DNA of 10,910 bases from Treponema sp. (lineage in GTDB: Bacteria; Spirochaetota; Spirochaetia; Treponematales; Breznakiellaceae): NCBI GenBank assembly GCA_031268125.1, contig JAIRXT010000071.1, positions 1 through 10,910 of the forward strand, read 5' to 3'. A program made the translations under genes and the position numbers. How positions within the stretch are numbered: the first letter of the stretch is position 1; every line of letters begins with the position of its first letter. Below the pieces are notes generated by a model that did not search any database, was not told the origin of the DNA, and saw only the letters and a program-made list of their open reading frames with translations. Of the stretch, positions 5,923 to 10,910 are shown in pieces.

Positions 5923-6768
5923 GTGGCAAAACGAAGGAACTATGGCAGGAATTCCGGCAGTCAGATTCTGGGCCGCCGGACTACCGGCAGAAAAAATATA
6001 CGGGAATCCAAAAAAACAAAAATTCCGGCGGGTTTGATATTCTGGGCCGCCTTTTCGGTTCTGATTACCGGTCTTTTTATTATTAACCGGGATCAGATTC
6101 GGGAGAGCCTGGAAAATATTCATCTTCTGGAAAAACCGGCCTCCGCCGGCGGGGAATCCGGCCCCGGAGAAGAACGCCGGCCCGCCGTAAGCCCGGCCGC
6201 AGCGGAGCGGCCGTCCGTTGTCCCCTCCCGGCCGATTGAACAGCTCAATCCGCCGCCCCCCGCGGCGGGAAACGGGACGGCCACACCGGCAGCCAGTCCC
6301 CCCGCCGCCGGCCCAGCAACCCAGCCCGCCCCAAGCGCCGGGCGCCCGTCCAATACGGACCAGGTTCTTTATTTTATCCGCGTAAACGATGACGGGGAAA
6401 TTATCCGCAGCAAGACCACCCGCCGCCTTCCCGCATCGGGAACCCCGTTACAGGATACGCTGGAAGCCCTTATCACCGGCCCCGATTCCGCAGAGGAGCA
6501 CCTGGGTATAATTTCCCTTATCCCCGCGGACACAAAAATACTAAGCGCCACAATTGCCGGGAACACCGCCCGTATAAATTTTAGCGAAGAATTTCAGTAC
6601 AATACCGCGGGGATGGAAGGTTTTGCCGCCCAGCTTATCCAAATTATCTGGACCGCCACGGAATTCCCCAACGTGCGGGACGTGCAAATTCTTATCGAAG
6701 GGAACCGAATCGACCATTTAGGGGAAGGAATTCCGGTCTGGAATCCCCTTAACCGGCAAAGCTTCTGA
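5923..6768 (+). CDS. Membrane-anchored GerMN-domain protein
   Basis: The 281-residue product has a basic N-terminus (residues 1-33), one hydrophobic segment (about 34-54, IPAGLIFWAAFSVLITGLFI) and a Pro/Ala/Gly-rich linker (about 73-145). A C-terminal domain follows (about 147-275) with VLYFIRVNDDGEII, LEALITGP, LIPADTKILSATIAGNTARINFS-type sequence, and VQILIEG. This pattern matches GerMN (PF10646), found in GerM and in lipoproteins of the cell envelope. The positive-inside rule places the GerMN domain outside the cytoplasmic membrane. Its role is not established; envelope or peptidoglycan-associated functions are suggested for relatives. It starts at GTG 5923, 7 nt after the alaX stop and without a clear ribosome binding site, so translation is probably coupled. 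Its 3' end overlaps the convergent phosphoesterase gene by 20 nt. Confidence 0.85.
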   Translation: MAKRRNYGRNSGSQILGRRTTGRKNIRESKKTKIPAGLIFWAAFSVLITGLFIINRDQIRESLENIHLLEKPASAGGESGPGEERRPAVSPAAAERPSVVPSRPIEQLNPPPPAAGNGTATPAASPPAAGPATQPAPSAGRPSNTDQVLYFIRVNDDGEIIRSKTTRRLPASGTPLQDTLEALITGPDSAEEHLGIISLIPADTKILSATIAGNTARINFSEEFQYNTAGMEGFAAQLIQIIWTATEFPNVRDVQILIEGNRIDHLGEGIPVWNPLNRQSF

Positions 6769-7582
6769 TGCGGCGCAGATTCAGGGCCCGGCCGGAATTC
6801 TGATCCAGCTCCACAAGAACCCCTTCCACTGCGGAAATCCCCCCGGCGGCGCATTCCATCCGGTACAAAACCTGGTTGCGGGCCCGGCCCAGGCAGATAG
6901 CCTTATCCATGCCAATCACCCCGTCGGTTATACCGGTCATGCCAAGATCGGTAATGTAGCCGGTACCCCGGGGCAAAACCCGCTCATCCGACGTTTGCAC
7001 ATGGGTATGGGTCCCGGCAACCATACTGGCCCTTCCGTCAAGGTAATAACCCAGGGCTTCTTTTTCCCTGGTGGATTCGGCATGAAAATCTACCAGGGTA
7101 AACGCCCCGCATTCCGCCGCCCGTATATCCTGGCTGGCAAGAAATTCCGGCTGTTCTTCCCGGCCGGTCATGACCCGGTCAAATGTCCTAAAAGGACAAT
7201 CAATGGCCGTCATATACTCCCGCCCCTGGAGATTCACCACCATGTAGTCAAGGCTGGATTTTTGCAGCCGTATCCAGCCATGACCGGCGCTGCCTTCAGG
7301 ATAGTTACAGGGCCGCAGCACCCGTTCCTCCTTATCCAGAAGGGGCCAGAACTCGCGCTTTTCCCATACATGGTTGCCGGTGGTGATCACATCGGCCCCC
7401 GCGCCCAGGATTCGCTTTAGGCACTCCTGGTTCAGACCAAACCCGGCGGCGGCGTTTTCACCGTTAACCACGGTAAAATCCGCGCTATGCTCCCCGATAA
7501 GACCAGGAAGCCTCCGCTCCAGGACCGTGAGCCCCGGCTCACCCACCACATCACCGATCATTAGTATTCTTACTATTGCCAC
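6749..7582 (-). CDS. ymdB: YmdB-family metallophosphoesterase (TIGR00282)
   Basis: Calcineurin-like phosphoesterase of 277 residues. Bacillus subtilis YmdB is a 2',3'-cyclic nucleotide phosphodiesterase affecting biofilm and motility decisions; E. coli YmdB is an unrelated protein. Visible metal-site motifs are ILMIGDVVGEPG near the N-terminus, VVNGENAAAGFG, TTGNHVWEKRE, LVDFHAESTREKEALGYYLDG and VAGTHTHVQTSDERVLP, together giving the Asp, Glu, Asn and His ligands of the di-metal centre. The open frame extends to 7813, but those residues are unlike the family. GTG 7582 is chosen because the family begins with RILFIGDVVG-type sequence and because a perfect TATAAT lies 6 nt before this GTG. No ribosome binding site is present, so a leaderless mRNA is likely. 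The substrate in this organism is unknown. Confidence 0.9.
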   Translation of the reverse strand: MAIVRILMIGDVVGEPGLTVLERRLPGLIGEHSADFTVVNGENAAAGFGLNQECLKRILGAGADVITTGNHVWEKREFWPLLDKEERVLRPCNYPEGSAGHGWIRLQKSSLDYMVVNLQGREYMTAIDCPFRTFDRVMTGREEQPEFLASQDIRAAECGAFTLVDFHAESTREKEALGYYLDGRASMVAGTHTHVQTSDERVLPRGTGYITDLGMTGITDGVIGMDKAICLGRARNQVLYRMECAAGGISAVEGVLVELDQNSGRALNLRRIRSFAG

Positions 7583-7588
7583 AACGCT

Positions 7589-7617
7589 ATTATATAAAAA
7601 GTTAAACAACGTATCCA
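7589..7617 (-). promoter_or_regulatory. Candidate promoter of the ymdB-like gene
   Basis: On the minus strand TGGATA (7617-7612, four of six) and a perfect TATAAT (7594-7589) are separated by 17 bp. The expected start is near 7582, exactly the first base of the GTG start codon. Confidence 0.55.
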
Positions 7618-7704
7618 GCGGGGCGGCGGCCTTGCACAGATAGCAGGGAAAATCTTTCAAAATTAAACCCGCGCCAATAATACCGGAATTTCTGTTATTG
7701 TGCC

Positions 7705-7733
7705 TTGTAGTATCCGTTGTTGCATGATACCAT
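7705..7733 (+). promoter_or_regulatory. Weak candidate promoter of the XRE regulator gene
   Basis: TTGTAG (7705-7710) and TACCAT (7728-7733, four of six) are 17 bp apart. ATG 7742 follows after 8 nt and has no ribosome binding site. An inverted repeat GTATC (7710-7714) / GATAC (7726-7730) overlaps the spacer and -10 and could be an operator for autoregulation. This is tentative. Confidence 0.25.
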
Positions 7734-7741
7734 AAAAACAA

Positions 7742-8110
7742 ATGAGCATTGTTATAGTTGGTTCGGTTAATCAGCGAATTAAGCAGGTGCGTCAAGCCCT
7801 GAGGCTTTCCCAAGTTCAGTTTTCCCGGGTCATATCTTTGTCTTCGGGGTATCTTGCCGGGGTAGAGGTGGAAAAAAGAAAGGTCAATGAGCGGCTTGTA
7901 AAGCTTATTTGTTCTTCTTTTAATGTAAATGAAAAATGGCTTAAATCCGGAGAAGGGGAAATATTCAGCCAGAATCCCGATGAAAGTTTTACCAAACTAA
8001 TCAGTCTTTTCAAGGAACTGGATCCCAAATACCAGGCATATATCCTCAAAGAGATCAATCTGCTGCTTGATATACAAGACCAGGATTATAAAGGGGCATC
8101 ATCGGAGTAG
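7742..8110 (+). CDS. XRE-family helix-turn-helix transcriptional regulator
   Basis: Small 122-residue DNA-binding protein. Residues about 11-68 form a Cro/C1-type HTH_3 domain: QRIKQVRQALRLSQVQFSRV, then the recognition-helix region LSSGYLAGVEVEKRKVNERL, then the typical tail of phage-repressor-like proteins, NEKWLKSGEGEIF. The remaining 45 or so residues are probably helical (LFKELDPKYQAYILKEINLL) and may serve dimerisation. There is no S24/LexA-type peptidase domain and no toxin-like partner gene beside it. ATG 7742 is the start shown, although the domain usually begins only a few residues before QRIKQ, so residues 1-8 are uncertain. The promoter region is shared with the divergent phosphoesterase gene, which it might regulate together with itself. 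Its target is unknown. Confidence 0.85.
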   Translation: MSIVIVGSVNQRIKQVRQALRLSQVQFSRVISLSSGYLAGVEVEKRKVNERLVKLICSSFNVNEKWLKSGEGEIFSQNPDESFTKLISLFKELDPKYQAYILKEINLLLDIQDQDYKGASSE

Positions 8111-8319
8111 TAATCTTCTGCGGGAAATACTTTTTATCCTGGTAGTTTATTACGATTTCCGCATAAATACATAGGAAAATTCACCGGTACCCTGTAAATT
8201 CTAAATTGCAGCAATGTAACATCCGGGGCGGGGCTTTGCCCCAGAGGGCAGCATTATTCCGCTTCATTTAGCGTTTGCAAAGTACCAGTTATCGTGTTTC
8301 TTTTTTCGCGCGCTTCCGT
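8111..8319. other. Intergenic region with one GC-rich hairpin
   Basis: This stretch between the XRE gene and the purB promoter holds no convincing coding frame or RNA gene. The only clear structure is GGGGC (8230-8234), TTT, GCCCC (8238-8242), a 5-bp stem with a 3-nt loop and no T run. A looser pairing joins GGAAAT (8124-8129) with ATTTCC in 8155-8160. It may include the XRE gene's termination region, but no intrinsic terminator was seen. Confidence 0.5.
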
Positions 8320-8360
8320 ATGCTGGACATTTTTTTCCGCAGTATGCTATAGTCCAGCAT
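8320..8360. repeat. 9-bp inverted repeat spanning the purB promoter and start codon
   Basis: ATGCTGGAC (8320-8328) is repeated perfectly in inverse orientation as GTCCAGCAT (8352-8360), with 23 nt between. Equivalent positions lie 32 bp apart, about three helical turns. The left arm contains most of the -35 box, and the right arm contains the end of the -10 and the first two bases of the start codon. This is consistent with an operator for a regulator of purB. Confidence 0.6.
8324..8353 (+). promoter_or_regulatory. Candidate purB promoter
   Basis: TGGACA (8324-8329, five of six) and TATAGT (8348-8353, five of six) are 18 bp apart. TGC precedes the -10 (extended -10). Only 5 nt separate the -10 from ATG 8359 and there is no ribosome binding site, so the transcript would begin at or next to the start codon. 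Confidence 0.65.
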
Positions 8361-9825
8361 GGAAGCCAGCGAAGAAAGCCGCGTAATTTTTCAGAATTTA
8401 TCCCCCCTTGATCACCGCTATTCGATCTCCGAAGCGCCTTTGTACCGGGCCCTGGTACCCTGGCTCTCCGAAGAAGCCGCCGTTACCGCCTGTGTCAAGG
8501 CGGAAACAGCTTTGGTGCTGGCCCACCTCAAAATGAGGGGAACCCTCCGGCCCGGCCTGCGGGAGACCCTGGAACGGATTGGGGGGGAACTGCGGCCCGC
8601 GGAGATCTACGCCGAAGAAGAGAAGACCCGCCATAACATCCGGGCCCTGGTGAACGTACTCAAGCGCCGCTTCCCCCCGGAATTTTCCGCTCTGGTACAC
8701 CTGGGGGCCACCAGCGCGGATATTCTGGACACCGGCCTTTCCTGGCGGGTCCGGGGGGCCGTCCGGGAAGTCCTGCTGCCCCAATTGCGGCGGCTGGAGA
8801 CCCTGCTCTGCAATTTCGCGGAGGCGGAAGCGGAGACCCCCCAGGTAGGGCGCACCCACGGCCAGCACGCCGTCCCCATCACCCTGGGCTTTGCTATGGC
8901 GGAATACGTGTCCCGGCTGGGCAAGTCCGTTTTGGAAATTGAACGCCGGGCGGCGCAGCTTAAGGGAAAGCTCGCCGGGGCCGTGGGGGCCTACAACGCC
9001 GCCGCCATGATCGTCAAAGACCCGGAGGAGCTTGAACGGCTCTACCTGGCGGAACTGGACCTGGAACCTTCCGAACATTCCACCCAGTTGGTGGAGCCCG
9101 AATACCTTCTGCGGCTGCTTCTGGAAATAAACACGGCCTTTGGAATCATCGCGAACCTGGCGGACGATCTGCGGAACCTCCAGCGCAGCGAAATAGGAGA
9201 ACTGCGGGAGGGCTTTTCCGCCGATCAGGTGGGGTCCTCCACAATGCCCCAAAAACGGAACCCCTGGAATTCGGAACACGTTAAAAGCCTGTGGAAAACC
9301 TTTATGCCCCGGACCGTTACGTTTTTCATGGACCAGATCAGCGAGCACCAGCGGGACCTTTCCAATTCCGCAAGCCAGCGGTTTGTCGCCGATTACATCA
9401 CCGGTTTCTGCCTGGCCGTAAGCCGCATGTCCGGCGTCATCGAAGGGCTGGGGGCGGACCGGGAGCGGCTCATGATCAATCTGCGGGGAACCGCGGGGCA
9501 GGGAATTCCCGGCGGCATTCTGGCGGAACCCGCCTACATACTTCTGGCGGAAAGCGGCCTTTCTGACGCCCACGAGATCATCCGCAGAATTACTATTACT
9601 GCGGAACAGGAACATCTCAGTTTCGCCGCCGCCCTGGAACGGGAGGGGGAAATCCTTTCCCGGATCGGGGAAAGAATGACGGACCTGGGTTTGATCCCCG
9701 AACCTGCCGCCGCCCTTGGATGGTTTGAAAAACCCGAACAGTACCGGGGCCTGTCGGCAAAAAAAGCCGTGGAACTGGCACAAAAATACCGGAACCTTAT
9801 GGAGCCAATCCCAAAACTCGGTTAG
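8359..9825 (+). CDS. purB: Adenylosuccinate lyase (PurB)
   Basis: Cytoplasmic lyase of the fumarase/aspartase superfamily. It releases fumarate from SAICAR and from adenylosuccinate, acting twice in purine synthesis. The 488-residue product shows the superfamily regions in order: RHNIRALV near residue 91 and LGATSADILDT (115-125); the general-acid loop GRTHGQHAVPITLG (164-177) with His167; and the signature GSSTMPQKRNPWNSE (292-306) in the flexible catalytic loop with Ser293/Ser294 and Lys299. The SAD and THGQHA forms favour PurB over argininosuccinate lyase, fumarase or aspartase. The start is ATG 8359, placed directly after a strong promoter-like sequence and with no Shine-Dalgarno. It stands alone rather than in a pur operon. 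A hairpin overlaps its stop codon. Confidence 0.94.
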   Translation: MEASEESRVIFQNLSPLDHRYSISEAPLYRALVPWLSEEAAVTACVKAETALVLAHLKMRGTLRPGLRETLERIGGELRPAEIYAEEEKTRHNIRALVNVLKRRFPPEFSALVHLGATSADILDTGLSWRVRGAVREVLLPQLRRLETLLCNFAEAEAETPQVGRTHGQHAVPITLGFAMAEYVSRLGKSVLEIERRAAQLKGKLAGAVGAYNAAAMIVKDPEELERLYLAELDLEPSEHSTQLVEPEYLLRLLLEINTAFGIIANLADDLRNLQRSEIGELREGFSADQVGSSTMPQKRNPWNSEHVKSLWKTFMPRTVTFFMDQISEHQRDLSNSASQRFVADYITGFCLAVSRMSGVIEGLGADRERLMINLRGTAGQGIPGGILAEPAYILLAESGLSDAHEIIRRITITAEQEHLSFAAALEREGEILSRIGERMTDLGLIPEPAAALGWFEKPEQYRGLSAKKAVELAQKYRNLMEPIPKLG

Positions 9826-9833
9826 TTTTGGGA
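9809..9833 (+). terminator. Hairpin overlapping the purB stop codon
   Basis: TCCCAAAACT (9809-9818) and AGTTTTGGGA (9824-9833) form a perfect 10-bp stem with a 5-nt loop holding the start of the TAG stop (9823-9825). It ends translation and may stabilise or terminate the mRNA, but no T run follows. Confidence 0.5.
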
Positions 9834-9862
9834 AAGCCTCTGTGATTACCCATACCGGCATG

Positions 9863-9890
9863 TTTAGCCCAATCAAGCCGCTAGGCTAAA
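9863..9890. repeat. Hairpin TTTAGCC/GGCTAAA after purB
   Basis: A 7-bp stem, TTTAGCC (9863-9869) with GGCTAAA (9884-9890), encloses 14 nt. An alternative pairing GCCCA (9867-9871) with TGGGC (9891-9895) shares bases with it, so the two are mutually exclusive. Confidence 0.45.
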
Positions 9891-9894
9891 TGGG

Positions 9895-9924
9895 CCTGTT
9901 CCAAAACTGAAGTTTTGGAACAGG
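9895..9924. terminator. Strong bidirectional hairpin between purB and the isomerase gene
   Basis: CCTGTTCCAAAACT (9895-9908) and AGTTTTGGAACAGG (9911-9924) form a perfect 14-bp stem around a 2-nt spacer. It lies 9 nt from the end of the minus-strand isomerase gene and could end both convergent transcripts. It is related in sequence to the hairpins at 9809 and 10799. Confidence 0.6.
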
Positions 9925-9933
9925 TTCACCCTG

Positions 9934-10671
9934 CTACAGCGAATCGAAGACCTGCCGCAAACCCTGGTAACTTTTGGAGACACCGTCAGCATGGCCGCTG
10001 TGGTATTCTTCCTGCTCGATGATCCAGGGATACTTGTCCGGGGGGCAGAGCTGGGCGATGCGCTTAAAGTCGATCTTCCCTTCCCCCACATAGACGTTTT
10101 CTTCCCCCGCCTTTGCCAGTTCCTTGGCGTGGACGGCGCAGATGCGGCCGGCCTTTGCCAGGGGTTCCAGGTACGTAAAGGGGTCCGCGCCGCCCACGGC
10201 CACCCAGAACAGATCCGGTTCGAACTGCACGGTGGGGGCGTTTTCCAGGATAATGTCCTGGGCATATTTCCCGCCGTATTTGACAAATTCATGGGCGTGG
10301 TTGTGATAACCAACGATAATTCCCTCTTTGGCGGCCCTTTGGGCGCATTCTTCCAGGGATTTGGCCTCTTTGATGTAGCCTTCTGCACTATCGGCCTTGA
10401 GGAAGGGGCAGACCAAAAGCCGGTAACCCAGGGCCTTGGCGTAGGCAATCTCTTCGTCCAGGGCCTCCGTAAGCCGGGGAAGCCCCAGGTGGGTGCTTAC
10501 GGCCTTGAGCCCGTACCGATCCAGCAGAGCCTTCATCTGCGAAGGACTATTCCCAAAATACCCGGCGAATTCCACCCCCTGGTACCCGGCCTTTTGAACA
10601 AGTTCCAGGGCCCCGGCAAAATTTTCCGCCGCCTCTTCCTTAATCGAATAAAGCTGTATCGAAATATCCAT
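9934..10671 (-). CDS. Sugar phosphate isomerase/epimerase, xylose-isomerase-like TIM barrel
   Basis: The 245-residue product belongs to the AP-endonuclease-2/xylose-isomerase-like fold (PF01261), metal-dependent isomerases and epimerases of sugars, including IolE- and hydroxypyruvate-isomerase-like enzymes. Barrel motifs with likely metal or catalytic residues are IQLYSIKEE (residues 5-13), YQGVEFAGYFG (30-40), AVSTHLG (57-63), VGYHNHAHEF (119-128), VQFEPDLFWV (148-157), CAVHAKELAKAG (178-189) and PWIIEQEEY (219-227). These supply the Glu, His and Asp positions expected in the barrel. ATG 10671 is preceded by GGAGG (10680-10676). It is transcribed alone and convergent to purB. A likely -10 box lies inside the inverted repeat at 10690-10710. 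The exact substrate cannot be named. Confidence 0.9.
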   Translation of the reverse strand: MDISIQLYSIKEEAAENFAGALELVQKAGYQGVEFAGYFGNSPSQMKALLDRYGLKAVSTHLGLPRLTEALDEEIAYAKALGYRLLVCPFLKADSAEGYIKEAKSLEECAQRAAKEGIIVGYHNHAHEFVKYGGKYAQDIILENAPTVQFEPDLFWVAVGGADPFTYLEPLAKAGRICAVHAKELAKAGEENVYVGEGKIDFKRIAQLCPPDKYPWIIEQEEYHSGHADGVSKSYQGLRQVFDSL

Positions 10672-10689
10672 AATTCCTCCGTCCGCTCT

Positions 10690-10814
10690 GACATTTTAGA
10701 ACTGCCTCAAAGTTTAAGAATACTCCGGTTCCCTGCGGCTGCCAAGCCGCTTTCGGCCGTTTTCAGCAATTCCAAATTCAAAAAAAATGACAGTTGAGGC
10801 AGTTCCAAAATGTC
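10690..10814. repeat. 125-bp element bounded by 21-bp inverted repeats
   Basis: The arm at 10690-10710 (starting GACATTTTAGAACTG) is the reverse complement of 10794-10814 (ending CAGTTCCAAAATGTC) at 20 of 21 positions. The interior has a GCGGCT (10735-10740) / AGCCGC (10745-10750) hairpin and no open frame of note. The form recalls a miniature inverted-repeat element or a paired regulatory site. No target-site duplication is obvious. It begins 18 nt upstream of the isomerase start codon. Confidence 0.7.
10693..10720 (-). promoter_or_regulatory. Candidate isomerase promoter inside the inverted-repeat arm
   Basis: On the minus strand TAAAAT (10698-10693, five of six) follows a weak TTCTTA (10720-10715) at 16 bp. 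The predicted start near 10686 leaves a leader of about 15 nt containing the GGAGG site. The -10 lies within the left repeat arm. Confidence 0.4.
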
Positions 10815-10829
10815 AAATTTTGGAACTGC
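10799..10829. repeat. 12-bp hairpin GCAGTTCCAAAA/TTTTGGAACTGC
   Basis: GCAGTTCCAAAA (10799-10810) and TTTTGGAACTGC (10818-10829) pair perfectly around 7 nt. The left arm is shared with the end of the 125-bp element, so this sequence can pair with either partner. Confidence 0.75.
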
Positions 10830-10843
10830 AACCTATAAAAACC

Positions 10844-10875
10844 GCAGTTTTGCAGCCCGTAGGGCGAAAAACTGC
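10844..10875. repeat. Two-step hairpin GCAGTTTT/AAAACTGC
   Basis: GCAGTTTT (10844-10851) pairs with AAAACTGC (10868-10875), and inside it GCCC (10855-10858) pairs with GGGC (10862-10865) around GTA. This makes a 12-bp stem with an internal loop. Confidence 0.6.
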
Positions 10876-10881
10876 AAGAGC

Positions 10882-10910
10882 CGGTTACAAAATAACCGAT
10901 TTTGGAACCG
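10882..10910. repeat. Hairpin CGGTTACAAAA/TTTTGGAACCG at the right edge
   Basis: CGGTTACAAAA (10882-10892) pairs with TTTTGGAACCG (10900-10910) at 10 of 11 positions around 7 nt. It belongs to the same TTTTGGAAC family and may continue beyond the window. Confidence 0.6.

Noticed and set aside
7583..7813. N-terminal extension of the ymdB-like gene to 7813
   Set aside because: These residues do not resemble the family and overlap the XRE gene and its promoter. A promoter lies inside the region, so the extension is untranslated.
8221..8244. Rho-independent terminator at the GGGGC/GCCCC hairpin
   Set aside because: The stem is short and AGAGGG, not a T run, follows it.
8398..9876. 492-residue open frame antisense to purB
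   Set aside because: It mirrors purB in GC-rich sequence, is rich in Gly, Pro and Phe, and matches no recognisable domain. The opposite strand encodes an unambiguous lyase.
3576..10671. Single sugar-catabolic system linking the oxidoreductase and the isomerase
   Set aside because: They are far apart, on opposite strands, and separated by unrelated genes. No shared operator was seen.
10787..10910. Plus-strand ATG frame open to the right edge (41 codons)
   Set aside because: It consists almost entirely of inverted-repeat arms, has no ribosome binding site and shows no recognisable protein pattern.

Overview
The window is about 10.9 kb of a bacterial chromosome: mostly GC-rich housekeeping genes, with one AT-rich partial gene at the left edge. 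No ribosomal RNA, tRNA, CRISPR array, transposase or phage structural gene is visible. The mix of genes (class B PyrB/PyrI, long AlaX, a GerMN protein, a YmdB phosphoesterase, a small orphan XRE regulator) together with many intergenic hairpins would fit a spirochaete, perhaps a gut or termite-gut Treponema relative. This placement is inference from gene content only.

Layout. (i) 1-1070: 5'-truncated, AT-rich gene for a coenzyme F420 hydrogenase/dehydrogenase beta-subunit family protein, with a run of exactly 20 C at its broken end. (ii) 1071-2709: pyrimidine operon pyrB-pyrI (aspartate carbamoyltransferase catalytic and regulatory chains, overlapping by 8 nt), preceded by a leader with a T8 run near a possible start point, a hairpin, a second T-rich stretch and a strong intrinsic terminator just before the pyrB ribosome binding site. 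(iii) 2730-3515: TrmH/SpoU RNA methyltransferase on the minus strand, divergent from (iv) 3576-4655, a Gfo/Idh/MocA oxidoreductase. Their predicted promoters interlock. (v) 4710-6768: long alanyl-tRNA editing protein (AlaX-L) followed by a membrane-anchored GerMN-domain protein. (vi) 6749-7582 minus: YmdB-type metallophosphoesterase, overlapping the GerMN gene tail-to-tail. (vii) 7742-8110: small XRE regulator. (viii) 8359-9825: purB. (ix) 9934-10671 minus: xylose-isomerase-like TIM-barrel sugar phosphate isomerase/epimerase. (x) 10690-10910: a dense set of inverted repeats related to hairpins around the 3' end of purB.

The genes do not form one pathway. PyrBI and PurB serve de novo pyrimidine and purine synthesis, AlaX and the methyltransferase serve translation quality, and the oxidoreductase and isomerase belong to families often used in sugar or polyol catabolism.

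The most interesting signals are non-coding. The pyrB leader looks like a UTP-sensing attenuator of the enterobacterial pyrBI kind. Several genes have a -10 box only 5-8 bp from the start codon and no Shine-Dalgarno, which suggests leaderless mRNAs. A family of hairpins built on GTTCCAAAA/TTTTGGAAC recurs at the right end, and one member supplies the likely -10 box of the isomerase gene.
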